From Thermoplasmata archaeon (lineage in GTDB: Archaea > Thermoplasmatota > Thermoplasmata > Methanomassiliicoccales > Methanomethylophilaceae): a stretch of 33,059 nucleotides of DNA. Positions 15,816 to 23,575 of the stretch are shown here, piece by piece. The stretch covers positions 1-33,059 of the forward strand of contig SUST01000014.1 of assembly GCA_015063285.1 (NCBI GenBank), written 5' to 3'. The translations under genes were made by a program, and so were the position numbers. Position 1 is the stretch's first letter. Every line of letters begins with the position of its first letter. The notes under the pieces are model-generated. The model was not told where the DNA came from. It ran no database searches and worked only from the letters and a program-made list of their open reading frames with translations.

Positions 15816-17210
15816 TCACCCGCGCCTGGGCTTCTTTCCCGTTCCCCTCAGTTTCTCCACGTATTTGTTCTGACTCAATCCTGTCACGAGTATATCGGAG
15901 TTGTAGAGCCTGACGGTGATATAGATAGATACCACGGCGAATGCGGCCATGTATGCCAATCCTGCAAGCACGAGGGCGAGGTCGCCGTTCAGCAATGCCT
16001 GTGTGGCCATCATGGGGTGGCTGAAAGGTATGACGAAGAGGACGGCTTGGATGAGCATGTTGGAGCCGTACCATCCGGAGAACATGGTGATGAACATCGG
16101 GATAATGGCCAGTATGCTCAGAGGCATAGTCATGGTCTGAGCGGACTTGTAGTTCTTTGCGAAGGCACCGAGGATCATACAGATTCCTAATGCACAGGCG
16201 ATGGAGAGGAACATGGACACTGCTATCAGGGCATAATCCACGATTCCAAGGCTCAGACCTACCTGCGACAGGTCGATGCTGGCCCCTCCTATGGATGCAA
16301 CGGTCATCGACGAGATGTAGAATGCCATTCCGAACATGTAGGCCACACCGAACAGAAGACCGACCATTGCAGCGGCGATGATCTTTCCGGTGACTATGAC
16401 GGTCCTGCTGATGGGCAGGGTGAGCAGGGTCTCCAGCGTCTTGTTCTCCTTCTCGGAACCCATCGAGCTGATGACGATGCTTCCGACCATCATTATGATG
16501 ATCATGATGATCATGGGGATGAACATGGTCTGACCGGTCAGAGCCTCGCTTATCTGGGAGGGTGTGATATCCTCCTCCTTCTCGCCGTTGATGTATGTGT
16601 AGGTCTTCGAGCCGTCTATCGGCGTCTTTATGAAGTCGACGTATTCCTCCTCATCCTCGCCTATGAGGAACCTGGAGAGGTCCTTGTTCATGTTGGTGAT
16701 GATGGACGTGGTGATCACGGACGAAACCGTACCGCTGATCATCCCTGCAGGCTTGTAGACGTAATACTGGTCGATCTCTCCCTTCTCGTACGTCTTATCC
16801 TCGGATCCCAGCGAAGGTATGGAATTCTCGATGTTCTTCTTAAAATCATCCGACAGGACAAGTGCAACGCTGGCGTTGCTTTCGGTCATTTGGTCCAGTA
16901 TCGAGTCCTTGTCCATGCTTATGACGAAGTCCTTCACTGTAGCAGGTGTGATGCGCTCGTCGCCGCTGTTTATGTATATGTCGATGAGGAAATCGTAGGC
17001 ATTCCATTCATTGCCCTCTCCGTCGGAGATCTTCTGATCCTCCCAGTTGGCGATACCGATAACAGGCATGACAGTGTTCTTGTGAACCTCGTCGCCTATG
17101 AGTCCGCCGAGTGCTGCGAACAGGACTACCATTACCATGACAGATGCTATGGATCCCGGGGTGAGGAGTTCCTTGACCTCCTTCTTTATGATGATTGAAA
17201 GACTGCTCAT
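15816..17210 (-). CDS. ABC-2 type exporter permease (NatB-like)
   Basis: 464 residues beginning MSSLSIIIKKEVKELLTPGS, the typical N-terminus of NatB/ABC-2 permeases. One membrane segment follows the start, then a soluble extracellular region of about 170 residues (to about 225). Five or six further segments follow, with the family signature SEKENKTLETLLTLPISRTVIVTGKI near 280. The ATG overlaps the ATPase stop by 4 bases (ATGA), with GGAG just before it. An in-frame extension to 17333 lies inside the ATPase gene and is rejected. Together the pair forms an exporter, perhaps of Na+, a peptide or a drug; the substrate is unknown. Confidence 0.9.
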   Translation of the reverse strand: MSSLSIIIKKEVKELLTPGSIASVMVMVVLFAALGGLIGDEVHKNTVMPVIGIANWEDQKISDGEGNEWNAYDFLIDIYINSGDERITPATVKDFVISMDKDSILDQMTESNASVALVLSDDFKKNIENSIPSLGSEDKTYEKGEIDQYYVYKPAGMISGTVSSVITTSIITNMNKDLSRFLIGEDEEEYVDFIKTPIDGSKTYTYINGEKEEDITPSQISEALTGQTMFIPMIIMIIIMMVGSIVISSMGSEKENKTLETLLTLPISRTVIVTGKIIAAAMVGLLFGVAYMFGMAFYISSMTVASIGGASIDLSQVGLSLGIVDYALIAVSMFLSIACALGICMILGAFAKNYKSAQTMTMPLSILAIIPMFITMFSGWYGSNMLIQAVLFVIPFSHPMMATQALLNGDLALVLAGLAYMAAFAVVSIYITVRLYNSDILVTGLSQNKYVEKLRGTGKKPRRG

Positions 17211-17932
17211 GCTCCTTTCACCGCCGTCACGAAGACCTCTTCGAGGGTCTCCTTTCCGTATTTCTCCTTCAGTTCGGCAGGCGTTCCCACATCGATCAGG
17301 TTGCCCTGGTCGATCATACCTATCCTGTCGCACAGCATATCGACCTCGAACATGTTGTGCGAAGACATGACCACAGTCACGCCGTTCTTGGCGATGTCGC
17401 GTATGACCTCCCTTATCTCGTAGGCGTTGATGACATCCAGGCCGGAGGTCACCTCATCCATGATTGCCAATTTGGGTGCGGTCATGATGGCCCTTGCGAT
17501 GAGTAGTCTGCGCATCATACCCTTGCTGTACGTATCGATCCTGAAGTCTATCTTGTCGCCGAGGTCGGCAAGGGCGATCCCCCTCTCGACCATGGCGTCC
17601 TTGTCCTGGCCTGACCCAGCAAGGTTTGCGATGAACGTGAGGTATCTCCTTCCGGTCATATCCTTGTAGGCTCCCGCATCCTCGGGCAGATAGCTGATGA
17701 GCTTCCTTACCTCGTCAGCTTCCTTCGCCACATCTTTGCCGTAGACCTCGATTGTGCCCGATGATATCTTGAGTATGGTCGATATCATCCTGAGAATGGT
17801 GGTCTTACCGGCACCGTTATGTCCTATGAGTCCGAAGATTTCACCTTCATGTACGGTCAGGGATACGCCGTGGACGGCCTCCCTCTGACCATATGTCTTG
17901 CGTACGTCCTTCAGGACGAGTGCATCTGTCAT
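17207..17932 (-). CDS. ABC-2 type exporter ATP-binding protein (NatA-like)
   Basis: 241 residues from MTDALVLKDVRKTYG. Walker A is GHNGAGKTT, the Q-loop region LPEDAGAYKDMT has E/D in place of the usual Gln neighbourhood, the signature region is YSKGMMRRLLIARA (a degenerate LSGGQ, common in NatA-like proteins), Walker B is LAIMDEVTSGLD, and the switch His is in MSSHN. It powers the adjacent permease. A reading-frame extension back to 18106 covers the terminator and prefoldin gene and is rejected. Confidence 0.93.
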   Translation of the reverse strand: MTDALVLKDVRKTYGQREAVHGVSLTVHEGEIFGLIGHNGAGKTTILRMISTILKISSGTIEVYGKDVAKEADEVRKLISYLPEDAGAYKDMTGRRYLTFIANLAGSGQDKDAMVERGIALADLGDKIDFRIDTYSKGMMRRLLIARAIMTAPKLAIMDEVTSGLDVINAYEIREVIRDIAKNGVTVVMSSHNMFEVDMLCDRIGMIDQGNLIDVGTPAELKEKYGKETLEEVFVTAVKGA

Positions 17933-17968
17933 GTCGGCAGTGATTGACAAAAGAAGTAAAAAGAATAT

Positions 17969-17991
17969 GCCCGGAATCCGATGTTCCGGGC
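17969..17991 (-). terminator. Hairpin terminator of the exosome supraoperon
   Basis: GCCCGGAA (17969-17976) and TTCCGGGC (17984-17991) make a perfect 8-bp stem with a 7-base loop. On the minus strand it is followed by ATATTCTTTTTACTTCTTTT, a T-rich tail suited to archaeal termination. It lies 17 bases past the pfdB stop. Confidence 0.65.
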
Positions 17992-18008
17992 TGTTGATTA
18001 TTAGGGTT

Positions 18009-18359
18009 TCACTCTTCCTGAGCGTTTCCCATGGCCTTGTTGATTGTCTCCTGGAGCGAGGTGTACTTCTCCTTGAGGGAGTTCTCCTGACGCTCGAGGC
18101 TACCAATCCTGACTTCCATCGTCTCGATGGATTCGTCGAGGTCGGCCTTGAGGGAATCCAGGTCTTCGACCTTGATCATGAAGGCACCGGAGGTCTTGAA
18201 GACGGTTCCGGTGGACTTGTCCAATTCCTCCTTGGTCTTGACGAGCTCGCGCCTGTTGGCGTCCATCTGCATCTTCTGGGATGTGACGGCCTGGAGCTGC
18301 TGCTGGACCTGCTGGAACTGGGTTATCTGGTTCTGGAGCTGTGGGCTGATTCCGTTCAT
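18009..18359 (-). CDS. pfdB: Prefoldin subunit beta
   Basis: 116 residues starting MNGISPQLQNQITQFQQVQQQL. It has two long Gln/Glu-rich coiled coils joined by a central beta region (GTVFKTSGAFMI), the beta-prefoldin layout, and an acidic end AQEE. Prefoldin captures unfolded proteins and hands them to the thermosome. The ATG overlaps the pcc1 stop by 4 bases. It is the last gene of the supraoperon, the position it holds in many archaea. The frame continues to 18407 inside pcc1, which is rejected. Confidence 0.94.
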   Translation of the reverse strand: MNGISPQLQNQITQFQQVQQQLQAVTSQKMQMDANRRELVKTKEELDKSTGTVFKTSGAFMIKVEDLDSLKADLDESIETMEVRIGSLERQENSLKEKYTSLQETINKAMGNAQEE

Positions 18360-18595
18360 TGGTTCACCTTGGTTAGATTTCCTATGTCCTCTACTACGCG
18401 TATGCATTCCAGATACGAGTTCACGGCCGCCCTCATGGCTGTGGTGTCCGTTGCCCTGATGTGTATGAGGGCATCGTCACCGTCCCATTCGATGCTCGTC
18501 TCGGTACGCGGCAGTTCCCTGCCAGCTTCGGGCGAGATGGCGGGCACCGCGACCTTTGCCGCGGCACCCTTGATCCTGAGTTCGGCCTCGATCAT
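18356..18595 (-). CDS. pcc1: KEOPS complex subunit Pcc1
   Basis: 79 residues of the Pcc1 family: an N-terminal strand IEAELRIKGA, a variable middle (AISPEAGRELPRTETSIEWDG), and the conserved ALIHIRATDTTAMRAAVNSYLECIRVVEDI. KEOPS installs t6A37 in ANN-decoding tRNAs, and Pcc1 bridges the Kae1 subunits. It is found between rpo12 and pfdB in many archaeal exosome operons. Coupled to pfdB by ATGA and one base from the rpo12 stop. Confidence 0.92.
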   Translation of the reverse strand: MIEAELRIKGAAAKVAVPAISPEAGRELPRTETSIEWDGDDALIHIRATDTTAMRAAVNSYLECIRVVEDIGNLTKVNQ

Positions 18596-18596
18596 A

Positions 18597-18737
18597 TCAG
18601 TCGGACTTGTAGACCTTCTTGTCGACGGGTCTGTCCTTCAGGAAGATCTTGTATCCGCACTTCTCGCACTGGAGTCCGAGTGAGTTGATGCTGTGGGGCT
18701 CGTTACACTTTGCACATCTGTATTCTTCCGTGCTCAT
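18597..18737 (-). CDS. rpo12: DNA-directed RNA polymerase subunit Rpo12 (RpoP)
   Basis: A 46-residue gene read directly from the sequence: it begins MSTEEYRCAKCNEPHSI, has CEKCGYKIFLKDRP in the middle and ends KKVYKSD. The CxxC...CxxC zinc ribbon and the RP motif are diagnostic of the archaeal RNA polymerase P subunit, which helps assemble the large subunits. It has AAAGGTGAT just upstream. Its place between rpl37ae and pcc1 matches other archaea. Confidence 0.94.
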   Translation of the reverse strand: MSTEEYRCAKCNEPHSINSLGLQCEKCGYKIFLKDRPVDKKVYKSD

Positions 18738-18759
18738 TGTAATCACCTTTCAGTCTCTC

Positions 18760-19011
18760 TCACTGCTCTGAAACCTTGGACAGTTCCTTCTTGGTGTCGG
18801 GGCTGTAAGCGGTTGCTGCGAACTTGGTGTCGCAGTGCTTGCAGTACCAGATACCGGAGCTGACCCTCTTCACTGCCATGTGGTGGCAGACGGGGCACTC
18901 GTGCTTCCCCTTCTGGTGGGCCTCGATTGTCTTGATCCTGTTGCGGACGATAACTCCGTACCTTGCTCCGAACCTTCCGGAACTTCCTGCTTTCTCTGTT
19001 CTCTTTGACAT
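18760..19011 (-). CDS. rpl37ae: Large ribosomal subunit protein eL43 (L37Ae)
   Basis: 83 residues starting MSKRTEKAGSSGRFGARYGV, with zinc-binding CPVCHH and CKHCD pairs and the family segment GIWYCKHCDTKFAATAYSP. The start at 19011 has GGTGA with 5-base spacing; a GTG three codons earlier is less likely. It follows rrp42, overlapping only by upstream signals, and precedes rpo12. Confidence 0.95.
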   Translation of the reverse strand: MSKRTEKAGSSGRFGARYGVIVRNRIKTIEAHQKGKHECPVCHHMAVKRVSSGIWYCKHCDTKFAATAYSPDTKKELSKVSEQ

Positions 19012-19016
19012 GGATT

Positions 19017-19787
19017 TCACCCGATGATTTTTCTGATCTCGGCACCCTTCTCTACAGCTCTGTCGAGACAGAGGCTGAGTTCATCAAGTGTGATCGAACC
19101 GCGGCCACCTTTCTGCATGGCCCTGAAGTTTCCGACATCGTCGGTCGTAACCGTCAGACGTGCGGTCGAAATCTGCTCTTCGTCGAAATTAGGGTCTACT
19201 ATTAAAGTATTACCTATTTTGACCTCCGTGATGGAGATGGGAGTGCATGTGATGGGCAGGGGCTTGTTCTCTCCCTTTCCGTACTGCTCTCCGGGGATGG
19301 TTGCGCTCTTCAGTGCACATACAGCTGCGAGGTTGGCCGCATCGAAGAGGTTACCGTCGTAGTCGAGGGCGTAGATGTCAACGAAGCACATCCAGACCTC
19401 CTCTCCGGGAACGATGCACAGAGCCTCGACGTCGACCATTCCGGACTCACGGATACCGCGGTCCACGACACGTGCGAGCTCGATGGCGTCCTCTCCGGGT
19501 GGTCCGGATTCAAAGGTGGGGTGTGCCATGGGGATGAGCTCGGCTCCTGTGGTGAGCACTCCGATGTTGGGTGTGTCGGGGAAGGGTGTTCCGGGGATGA
19601 TCTTGACTCCCGCGATGACTTCTGTCTTTCCCATCTTGATTATGGCGGATCCGTCTGCACTCTCGATGACGTTGGTGACGACCTGGATGTCGCGGACGTC
19701 GGTGACGGAACGGCCGTCGAGCCTCTTTCCCTCGGCGATGAGCTTCATCATGTGGTCGCGCTTGATCTCTGACATTATCTCGGTCAT
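19017..19787 (-). CDS. rrp42: Exosome complex subunit Rrp42
   Basis: 256 residues of the RNase PH fold. [54 protein letters not shown] and [20 protein letters not shown] are the archaeal Rrp42 landmarks. Rrp42 forms the hexameric ring with Rrp41 and contributes to RNA binding rather than catalysis. AGGAGGGATCCGA stands 7 bases before the ATG at 19787, a strong site that decides the start over the Met at 19775. The ATG overlaps the rrp41 stop (ATGA). Confidence 0.96.
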   Translation of the reverse strand: MTEIMSEIKRDHMMKLIAEGKRLDGRSVTDVRDIQVVTNVIESADGSAIIKMGKTEVIAGVKIIPGTPFPDTPNIGVLTTGAELIPMAHPTFESGPPGEDAIELARVVDRGIRESGMVDVEALCIVPGEEVWMCFVDIYALDYDGNLFDAANLAAVCALKSATIPGEQYGKGENKPLPITCTPISITEVKIGNTLIVDPNFDEEQISTARLTVTTDDVGNFRAMQKGGRGSITLDELSLCLDRAVEKGAEIRKIIG

Positions 19788-20524
19788 TCGGATCCCTCCT
19801 GTGCCTTCCTGTCGTAGCGCCTCTTGAGCGCATCCTTCTGGAGCTCGTGGAGCTCGTGACAGCCTGCGACGGCCATCTTGATTCCGTAGTCGAACTCCTC
19901 GCGGGTCATGTTTCCGTCCATCTGGAGAAGTACGATCTCGTCGGTGGAGGGGATGATGGCGATGGGGACGTCGGCCTGTCCGTAGTTGTCCTCTTCCTTG
20001 TTCAGGTCAAGGAGGACGTGTCCGTCGGCCTTTCCGCATGCGAGTGCGGGGACGATGTCCCTCATGGGGATTCCTGCATCAGCGAGTGCGACGGAGGCCG
20101 CTGTGAGTCCAGCGCACCTGGTTCCGGCGTTCGCCTGGAGGATCTCGATGTAGACATCGATGGATGCACGGGGGTAGAGTTCGGTCAGGACGACCTTCTC
20201 CAGAGCCTCGGAGATGATCTTGGAGATCTCGATGGACCTTCTGTCCGGTCCGGGCCTCTTCCTGTCGCTGACAGAGAAGGACTGCATGTTGTACTTGCAC
20301 TGCACGATGGCCTTTGTGGGGTCCTGAAGGTGCCTGGGGTGGCACTCCCTGGGTCCGTAGACTGCTGCCAGGACCTTGTTCTTTCCGATCTCTACGTATG
20401 CGGATCCGTCCGCGTTGTTGAGGACTCCTGCCTCAATCTTGAAGGGCCTGTGCTGCTCGGCGGTCCTGCCGTCGATCCTGAGGCCGTTCTCGTCAACCAA
20501 TACCATATCTGTGTGTCCGCTCAT
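19784..20524 (-). CDS. rrp41: Exosome complex exonuclease subunit Rrp41
   Basis: 246 residues of the catalytic RNase PH-type subunit. Landmarks are [34 protein letters not shown], the Arg-rich phosphate/RNA site [15 protein letters not shown], and [15 protein letters not shown], which holds the catalytic Asp. It degrades RNA 3'-to-5' with phosphate. A GTG at 20530 would overlap rrp4 by 4 bases; ATG at 20524 lies 2 bases past the rrp4 stop and about 10 bases from GGGGGA. Either is possible. Confidence 0.96.
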   Translation of the reverse strand: MSGHTDMVLVDENGLRIDGRTAEQHRPFKIEAGVLNNADGSAYVEIGKNKVLAAVYGPRECHPRHLQDPTKAIVQCKYNMQSFSVSDRKRPGPDRRSIEISKIISEALEKVVLTELYPRASIDVYIEILQANAGTRCAGLTAASVALADAGIPMRDIVPALACGKADGHVLLDLNKEEDNYGQADVPIAIIPSTDEIVLLQMDGNMTREEFDYGIKMAVAGCHELHELQKDALKRRYDRKAQEGSE

Positions 20525-20526
20525 GG

Positions 20527-21243
20527 TCACTCATCCCCCTCATCGTAATCTTCGTCTTCATCCTGAGGGATTCTTTTCTCGATAAACTCTTTAACCCTGT
20601 CTGTCAGGTTGCTGCTCTGGGCGTATTCCTCGATCATCTTGATCGCTTCTACCGCGACATCCGCAGCCTCGTCGTCTCCGTCGACCCATATCCATCCGTT
20701 CTGTCCGACCGTTATGCGGCAGTCGGTCATGTTCTTCAGCATGGAGATCATGGATCCGCTCTTTCCGATGACCCTGGAGACCTTGGTGTGGGAGATCTTT
20801 ACGAGCCTTCCTCCATCGATCTTCCTGAGTCCGGAGTCCTTCATGGTGACGGAGATCTTCTTGCTCTCGTCAACTGCCAGGACCTTGATCAGTACGACGT
20901 TTCCAATCGTCAGGAACCTGGATGTGTCTCCGAATTCGACCTTCCAGGGTACCTCGCTCACATGTAGGGGCGCAGGATAGGGCGCTCCTATGTCAATCAG
21001 CCAATTTGAGGGTCCGATGTCCACGATTACTCCGAAGACGGTATCTCCCGATGTTGGCATGTATCCTCCCCTGAGGGGGATGACTCCGACCGTGTTCTGG
21101 AAGACATTCCTTACTCCCATCACACTGGCGCGGACCTTGCCGTCCAGCACGTATGCGTTCTCTCCGGGCCTCATCCCCGTTCCGTCGAGGATGTCGCCGG
21201 GCACAACGATCTCGCGTGTCTGTCTGGCGTTTCTTTTTTCCAT
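20527..21243 (-). CDS. rrp4: Exosome complex RNA-binding cap protein Rrp4
   Basis: 238 residues: an N-terminal domain ([21 protein letters not shown]), a central S1 domain ([28 protein letters not shown]) and a KH domain ([18 protein letters not shown], with the GxxG loop as GKSG). It caps the Rrp41/Rrp42 ring and recruits substrates. The C-terminus is a highly acidic tail ([14 protein letters not shown]), longer than needed for the fold. It sits directly upstream of rrp41. Confidence 0.96.
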   Translation of the reverse strand: MEKRNARQTREIVVPGDILDGTGMRPGENAYVLDGKVRASVMGVRNVFQNTVGVIPLRGGYMPTSGDTVFGVIVDIGPSNWLIDIGAPYPAPLHVSEVPWKVEFGDTSRFLTIGNVVLIKVLAVDESKKISVTMKDSGLRKIDGGRLVKISHTKVSRVIGKSGSMISMLKNMTDCRITVGQNGWIWVDGDDEAADVAVEAIKMIEEYAQSSNLTDRVKEFIEKRIPQDEDEDYDEGDE

Positions 21244-21262
21244 TTTATCACTCTCGCGAATG

Positions 21263-21958
21263 TCAATTTATCAGTTTCACGGATGCCGAGCCCTTTGTCT
21301 TGTGCTTCAGCTTGTCCGTGAGGTCGTTGATGAGGCCGGCAGGGATCTCCATCACACCGATCCAGGAACCATCGGCGGTCCACTCCTCCTTCTCGACTAT
21401 CCCGTATGAGATAAGGTCGTCGAAGCAGCGTCCGTAGTCGGCTCCGTTCAGTTTTATGGCGATGTGGGATTTCTCGAACCTTATCGGAAGCAGGGGCCTG
21501 AGCAGTTTCATGGCCTCGTCGATCTCCTTGTCCAAGGGTTTGAACGGGTCGACGTGGAATTTCGCCTCCTCAAGCGCCAGCTGAATCCTCATTGGCGGAT
21601 GGGGGGTGTGCGTCTGCGGATTGATCGCGTTTGCGGCAATGTATGTGATGATCTGCTGTTTCTTCGACTCGAGCATCTCCTTGCGCTGCTCGGCCGTGAT
21701 TTGAATCTCGCCCTTTTCGACGATCTTCCTAGCGATCTCCGCTATGTCCTCTGTTCCGAATGCCTCTTTCAGTTTGTCCTCTGCCTGCTTGGTCCCCTTG
21801 CTTGCGTTCTTGAAGACCTCCTCTACCGCCATGTATTCGACGATATCGAATGTCTTCCCCTGCTTGATCAGGTCGAACACCTTCGGATCCAGAAGGATCT
21901 CGAATGTCTCTCCGTGAGTCTCCAGTTTCGCTGTTATCGCGTCGTCAAGGCTGACCAT
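21263..21958 (-). CDS. sdo1: Ribosome maturation factor, SBDS/Sdo1 family
   Basis: 231 residues in three domains. The N-terminal FYSH domain includes GETFEILLDPKVFDLIKQGK and YMAVEEVFKNASKG. The helical middle has GEIQITAEQRKEMLESKKQQII and INPQTHTPHPPMRIQLALEEAKFHVDP, and a ferredoxin-like third domain follows. Archaeal SBDS acts with EF-2 in late large-subunit maturation (known for the eukaryotic relative). Its placement between psmA and rrp4 is the classic archaeal order. Confidence 0.96.
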   Translation of the reverse strand: MVSLDDAITAKLETHGETFEILLDPKVFDLIKQGKTFDIVEYMAVEEVFKNASKGTKQAEDKLKEAFGTEDIAEIARKIVEKGEIQITAEQRKEMLESKKQQIITYIAANAINPQTHTPHPPMRIQLALEEAKFHVDPFKPLDKEIDEAMKLLRPLLPIRFEKSHIAIKLNGADYGRCFDDLISYGIVEKEEWTADGSWIGVMEIPAGLINDLTDKLKHKTKGSASVKLIN

Positions 21959-21967
21959 GTCTTCGCC

Positions 21968-22693
21968 TCAGGCTTTGGGTTTCTTCGTCTCTTTGAGGAA
22001 GGACTCGATCTCAGCCTCGCTCAGTCTCCTGAACTTCTTGCCGACGTCAGCCACTCCGATCTCGACGGTCTCTGCGTTGGGCTTCTCTTCGATAGCTGCT
22101 TCGAGAGCCTTGAGTCCGAGCTTGATGGCTGCGTTGTAGGACATGTCCTCCTTGTACTCTTTCTCGAAGAGGTCCATGACCGCTGGGCGTCCGCTTCCGA
22201 TTCCTGTCGCTTTGTATGCGACGAGGGCTCCGGAGGGATCCGTCTCAAAGAGGTGGACTCCGAGGTCGTCGGTTCCTGCCACGAGAAGGGCGGTACCGAA
22301 GGGCCTGGCCCCACCGTACTGTGTGAACTGCTGCTTGTAATCGCATACCTTCTTGACGAGCATCTCGACAGAGATGTTCTCGCCGTAGTTGACCCTGTGG
22401 ATCTGAGCCTGTTTCCTGGCCTCGTCGACCAGTACTCTGGCGTCAGCAACAAGTCCGGAGGTTGCACATCCGATGTAATCGTCAACATCGTGGATCTTCT
22501 CGGTTGATTTGGGTTCGAGAAGTTTGCTCATCGATCTCTTATCGACGATGAGTGCTACTCCGCCTTTGTACTTGAGCCCGATCGTGGTTGAACCTTTTTT
22601 CACAGCCTCACGGGCGTACTCTACTTGGAAAAGTCTTCCGTCAGGGGAGAAAACTGTAATCCCCCTGTCATAAGCCATTTGTCCGGGTTGCAT
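21968..22693 (-). CDS. psmA: Proteasome subunit alpha
   Basis: 241 residues. The A-type proteasome signature YDRGITVFSPDGRLFQVEYA begins at residue 8. The N-terminal extension that gates the pore and recruits the ATPase is complete, although the C-terminus ends KETKKPKA rather than in a family-specific motif. AAGGAG stands 8 bases before the ATG. It forms the outer rings of the 20S core; the beta subunit is not in this window. Confidence 0.97.
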   Translation of the reverse strand: MQPGQMAYDRGITVFSPDGRLFQVEYAREAVKKGSTTIGLKYKGGVALIVDKRSMSKLLEPKSTEKIHDVDDYIGCATSGLVADARVLVDEARKQAQIHRVNYGENISVEMLVKKVCDYKQQFTQYGGARPFGTALLVAGTDDLGVHLFETDPSGALVAYKATGIGSGRPAVMDLFEKEYKEDMSYNAAIKLGLKALEAAIEEKPNAETVEIGVADVGKKFRRLSEAEIESFLKETKKPKA

Positions 22694-22735
22694 AATTGCC
22701 GCTCCTTATTACTTTACGCGAGTGCATTCTAAAGG

Positions 22736-22746
22736 ATGTATAAAAG
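22736..22746 (-). promoter_or_regulatory. TATA box ahead of psmA
   Basis: The minus strand reads CCTTTTATACA about 48 bases before the psmA ATG, in the 79-base gap after rnp2. It predicts an internal promoter from which psmA and the following genes can be transcribed apart from rnp2. Confidence 0.5.
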
Positions 22747-22772
22747 GAAGACGTGGGGTGATTCGGAGAATG

Positions 22773-23075
22773 TCAGCGTTTTTTCTTCTGAGCGACCTTC
22801 AGTTCCGGGTAGATCTCGCGGACCTTCCTCAGCGTACCCGAGGTAATCAGCGATTCTGAATCGGGGAAGGCGGACCTCATGGCTTCTGATACCGACTCTA
22901 TTTCGGAAGGGCTGCAGCGCACTATCGCTTTGCCTTCGAAGCTTGTGATAACACGGATGTCGGGCATGGTTTCTGTAAGTTTTTCGAGAGCCGACAGAAC
23001 CTCTGTTCTACCCGCTTCTTGAGGAACTTTGTAGACGATGTAGCGCCTTCTGCCACGGACCGCTTTCACGACCAT
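22773..23075 (-). CDS. rnp2: Ribonuclease P protein component 2 (Pop5)
   Basis: 100 residues. RRRYIVYKVPQEAG at the start and the end segment ITSGTLRKVREIYPE match archaeal Pop5/Rpp14, and a basic tail KKKR follows. Pop5 pairs with Rpp30 and activates the RNase P catalytic RNA for tRNA 5' maturation. It sits upstream of psmA as in many archaea. The usual partner rnp3 is not next to it here. The family match is weaker than for neighbouring genes and rests partly on context. Confidence 0.85.
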   Translation of the reverse strand: MVVKAVRGRRRYIVYKVPQEAGRTEVLSALEKLTETMPDIRVITSFEGKAIVRCSPSEIESVSEAMRSAFPDSESLITSGTLRKVREIYPELKVAQKKKR

Positions 23076-23127
23076 GGATTGCGGTAAAGTGTTCCTTATC
23101 TTAACTTCTTTCCCTACGTTCGGGGAC

Positions 23128-23142
23128 GTCGGCCATGCCGAC
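23128..23142 (-). promoter_or_regulatory. Perfect hairpin in the rnp2 leader
   Basis: GTCGGC-CAT-GCCGAC is a perfect 6-bp GC-rich stem with a 3-base loop, 53 bases ahead of rnp2. It lies near the predicted transcript start (TATA at 23154-23162). Role unknown. Confidence 0.4.
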
Positions 23143-23153
23143 TTCTAATCAGC

Positions 23154-23162
23154 TATATTTTA
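23154..23162 (-). promoter_or_regulatory. TATA box of rnp2
   Basis: The minus strand reads TAAAATATA. A transcript starting about 25 bases further would begin near 23132-23136 and carry a leader of about 55-60 bases. Confidence 0.5.
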
Positions 23163-23237
23163 AGGTTTGCCTAAATTATTTTAGTTTTAGCGATGGATGA
23201 TTCACACATCCAACTGTTAAAATGAGCCAGATAAAAA

Positions 23238-23252
23238 ATTAACGCTGTTAAT
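23238..23252. promoter_or_regulatory. Operator-like dyad 1 (ATTAAC-GCT-GTTAAT)
   Basis: This is a perfect 6+6 inverted repeat around GCT. An almost identical dyad lies 43 bases downstream. The half site GTTAA also occurs at 23216-23220. The repetition suggests a binding site for a dimeric regulator; none is identified. Confidence 0.45.
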
Positions 23253-23281
23253 ACCAATTCAGTCATTATTTAAATCCTACC

Positions 23282-23294
23282 TTAACGGTGTTAA
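23282..23294. promoter_or_regulatory. Operator-like dyad 2 (TTAAC-GGT-GTTAA)
   Basis: A perfect 5+5 inverted repeat with the same arms as dyad 1. The centre-to-centre distance of 43 bases is close to four DNA turns, so both would face the same side of the helix. Confidence 0.45.
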
Positions 23295-23463
23295 TTATAA
23301 AAGTTAAATTTTCCTTCGCCTAATTACGAAATAATTTTAAAAAATCTACTAAAATAATTGTAGCATTACCCTAAAGGATGAGATAAATCGGTATACTCAA
23401 TATTCTGTCTGGTACAGGTCAAGATGGTGAAAAATTAAACGAATATTGATTTAAACAAAAATC

Positions 23464-23511
23464 GTAAACTGTTTGCCTTTATAATATGTAAAACACAAAT
23501 TTAAAGTTTAC
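23464..23511 (+). promoter_or_regulatory. Inverted repeat flanking the hdrA TATA box
   Basis: GTAAACT (23464-23470) and AGTTTAC (23505-23511) are perfect inverted 7-mers on either side of the TATA box TTTATAATA (23478-23486). The right arm falls where transcription should start (near 23509). This may be a repressor-type site or chance in AT-rich DNA. Confidence 0.35.
23478..23486 (+). promoter_or_regulatory. TATA box of the hdrA-mvh operon
   Basis: TTTATAATA predicts a transcript start near 23509 and a leader of about 67 bases to the TTG start. It is the best TATA match close to the gene, but the region is AT-rich, so others are possible. Confidence 0.5.
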
Positions 23512-23575
23512 TTATATGGCCTTAATATACAATGATTCCATCCTATATTACATTCCAAAATACGGAGGCAATGAT

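Larger units (their letters stand above)
23076..23515. other. 440-base AT-rich intergenic regulatory region
   Basis: There is no credible gene here. It is far richer in A+T than its surroundings and separates the leftward rnp2/psmA supraoperon from the rightward hdr-mvh operon. It holds a hairpin near rnp2, two perfect TTAAC-n3-GTTAA dyads, a TATA box for each side and a long-range inverted repeat by the hdrA promoter. These are listed separately. Long AT-rich spacers ahead of highly expressed operons are common in archaea. Confidence 0.8.

Noticed and set aside
17933-18106. 58-codon upstream extension of the ABC ATPase
   Set aside because: It runs through the supraoperon terminator hairpin and pfdB; the ATG at 17932 begins the normal ATPase fold.
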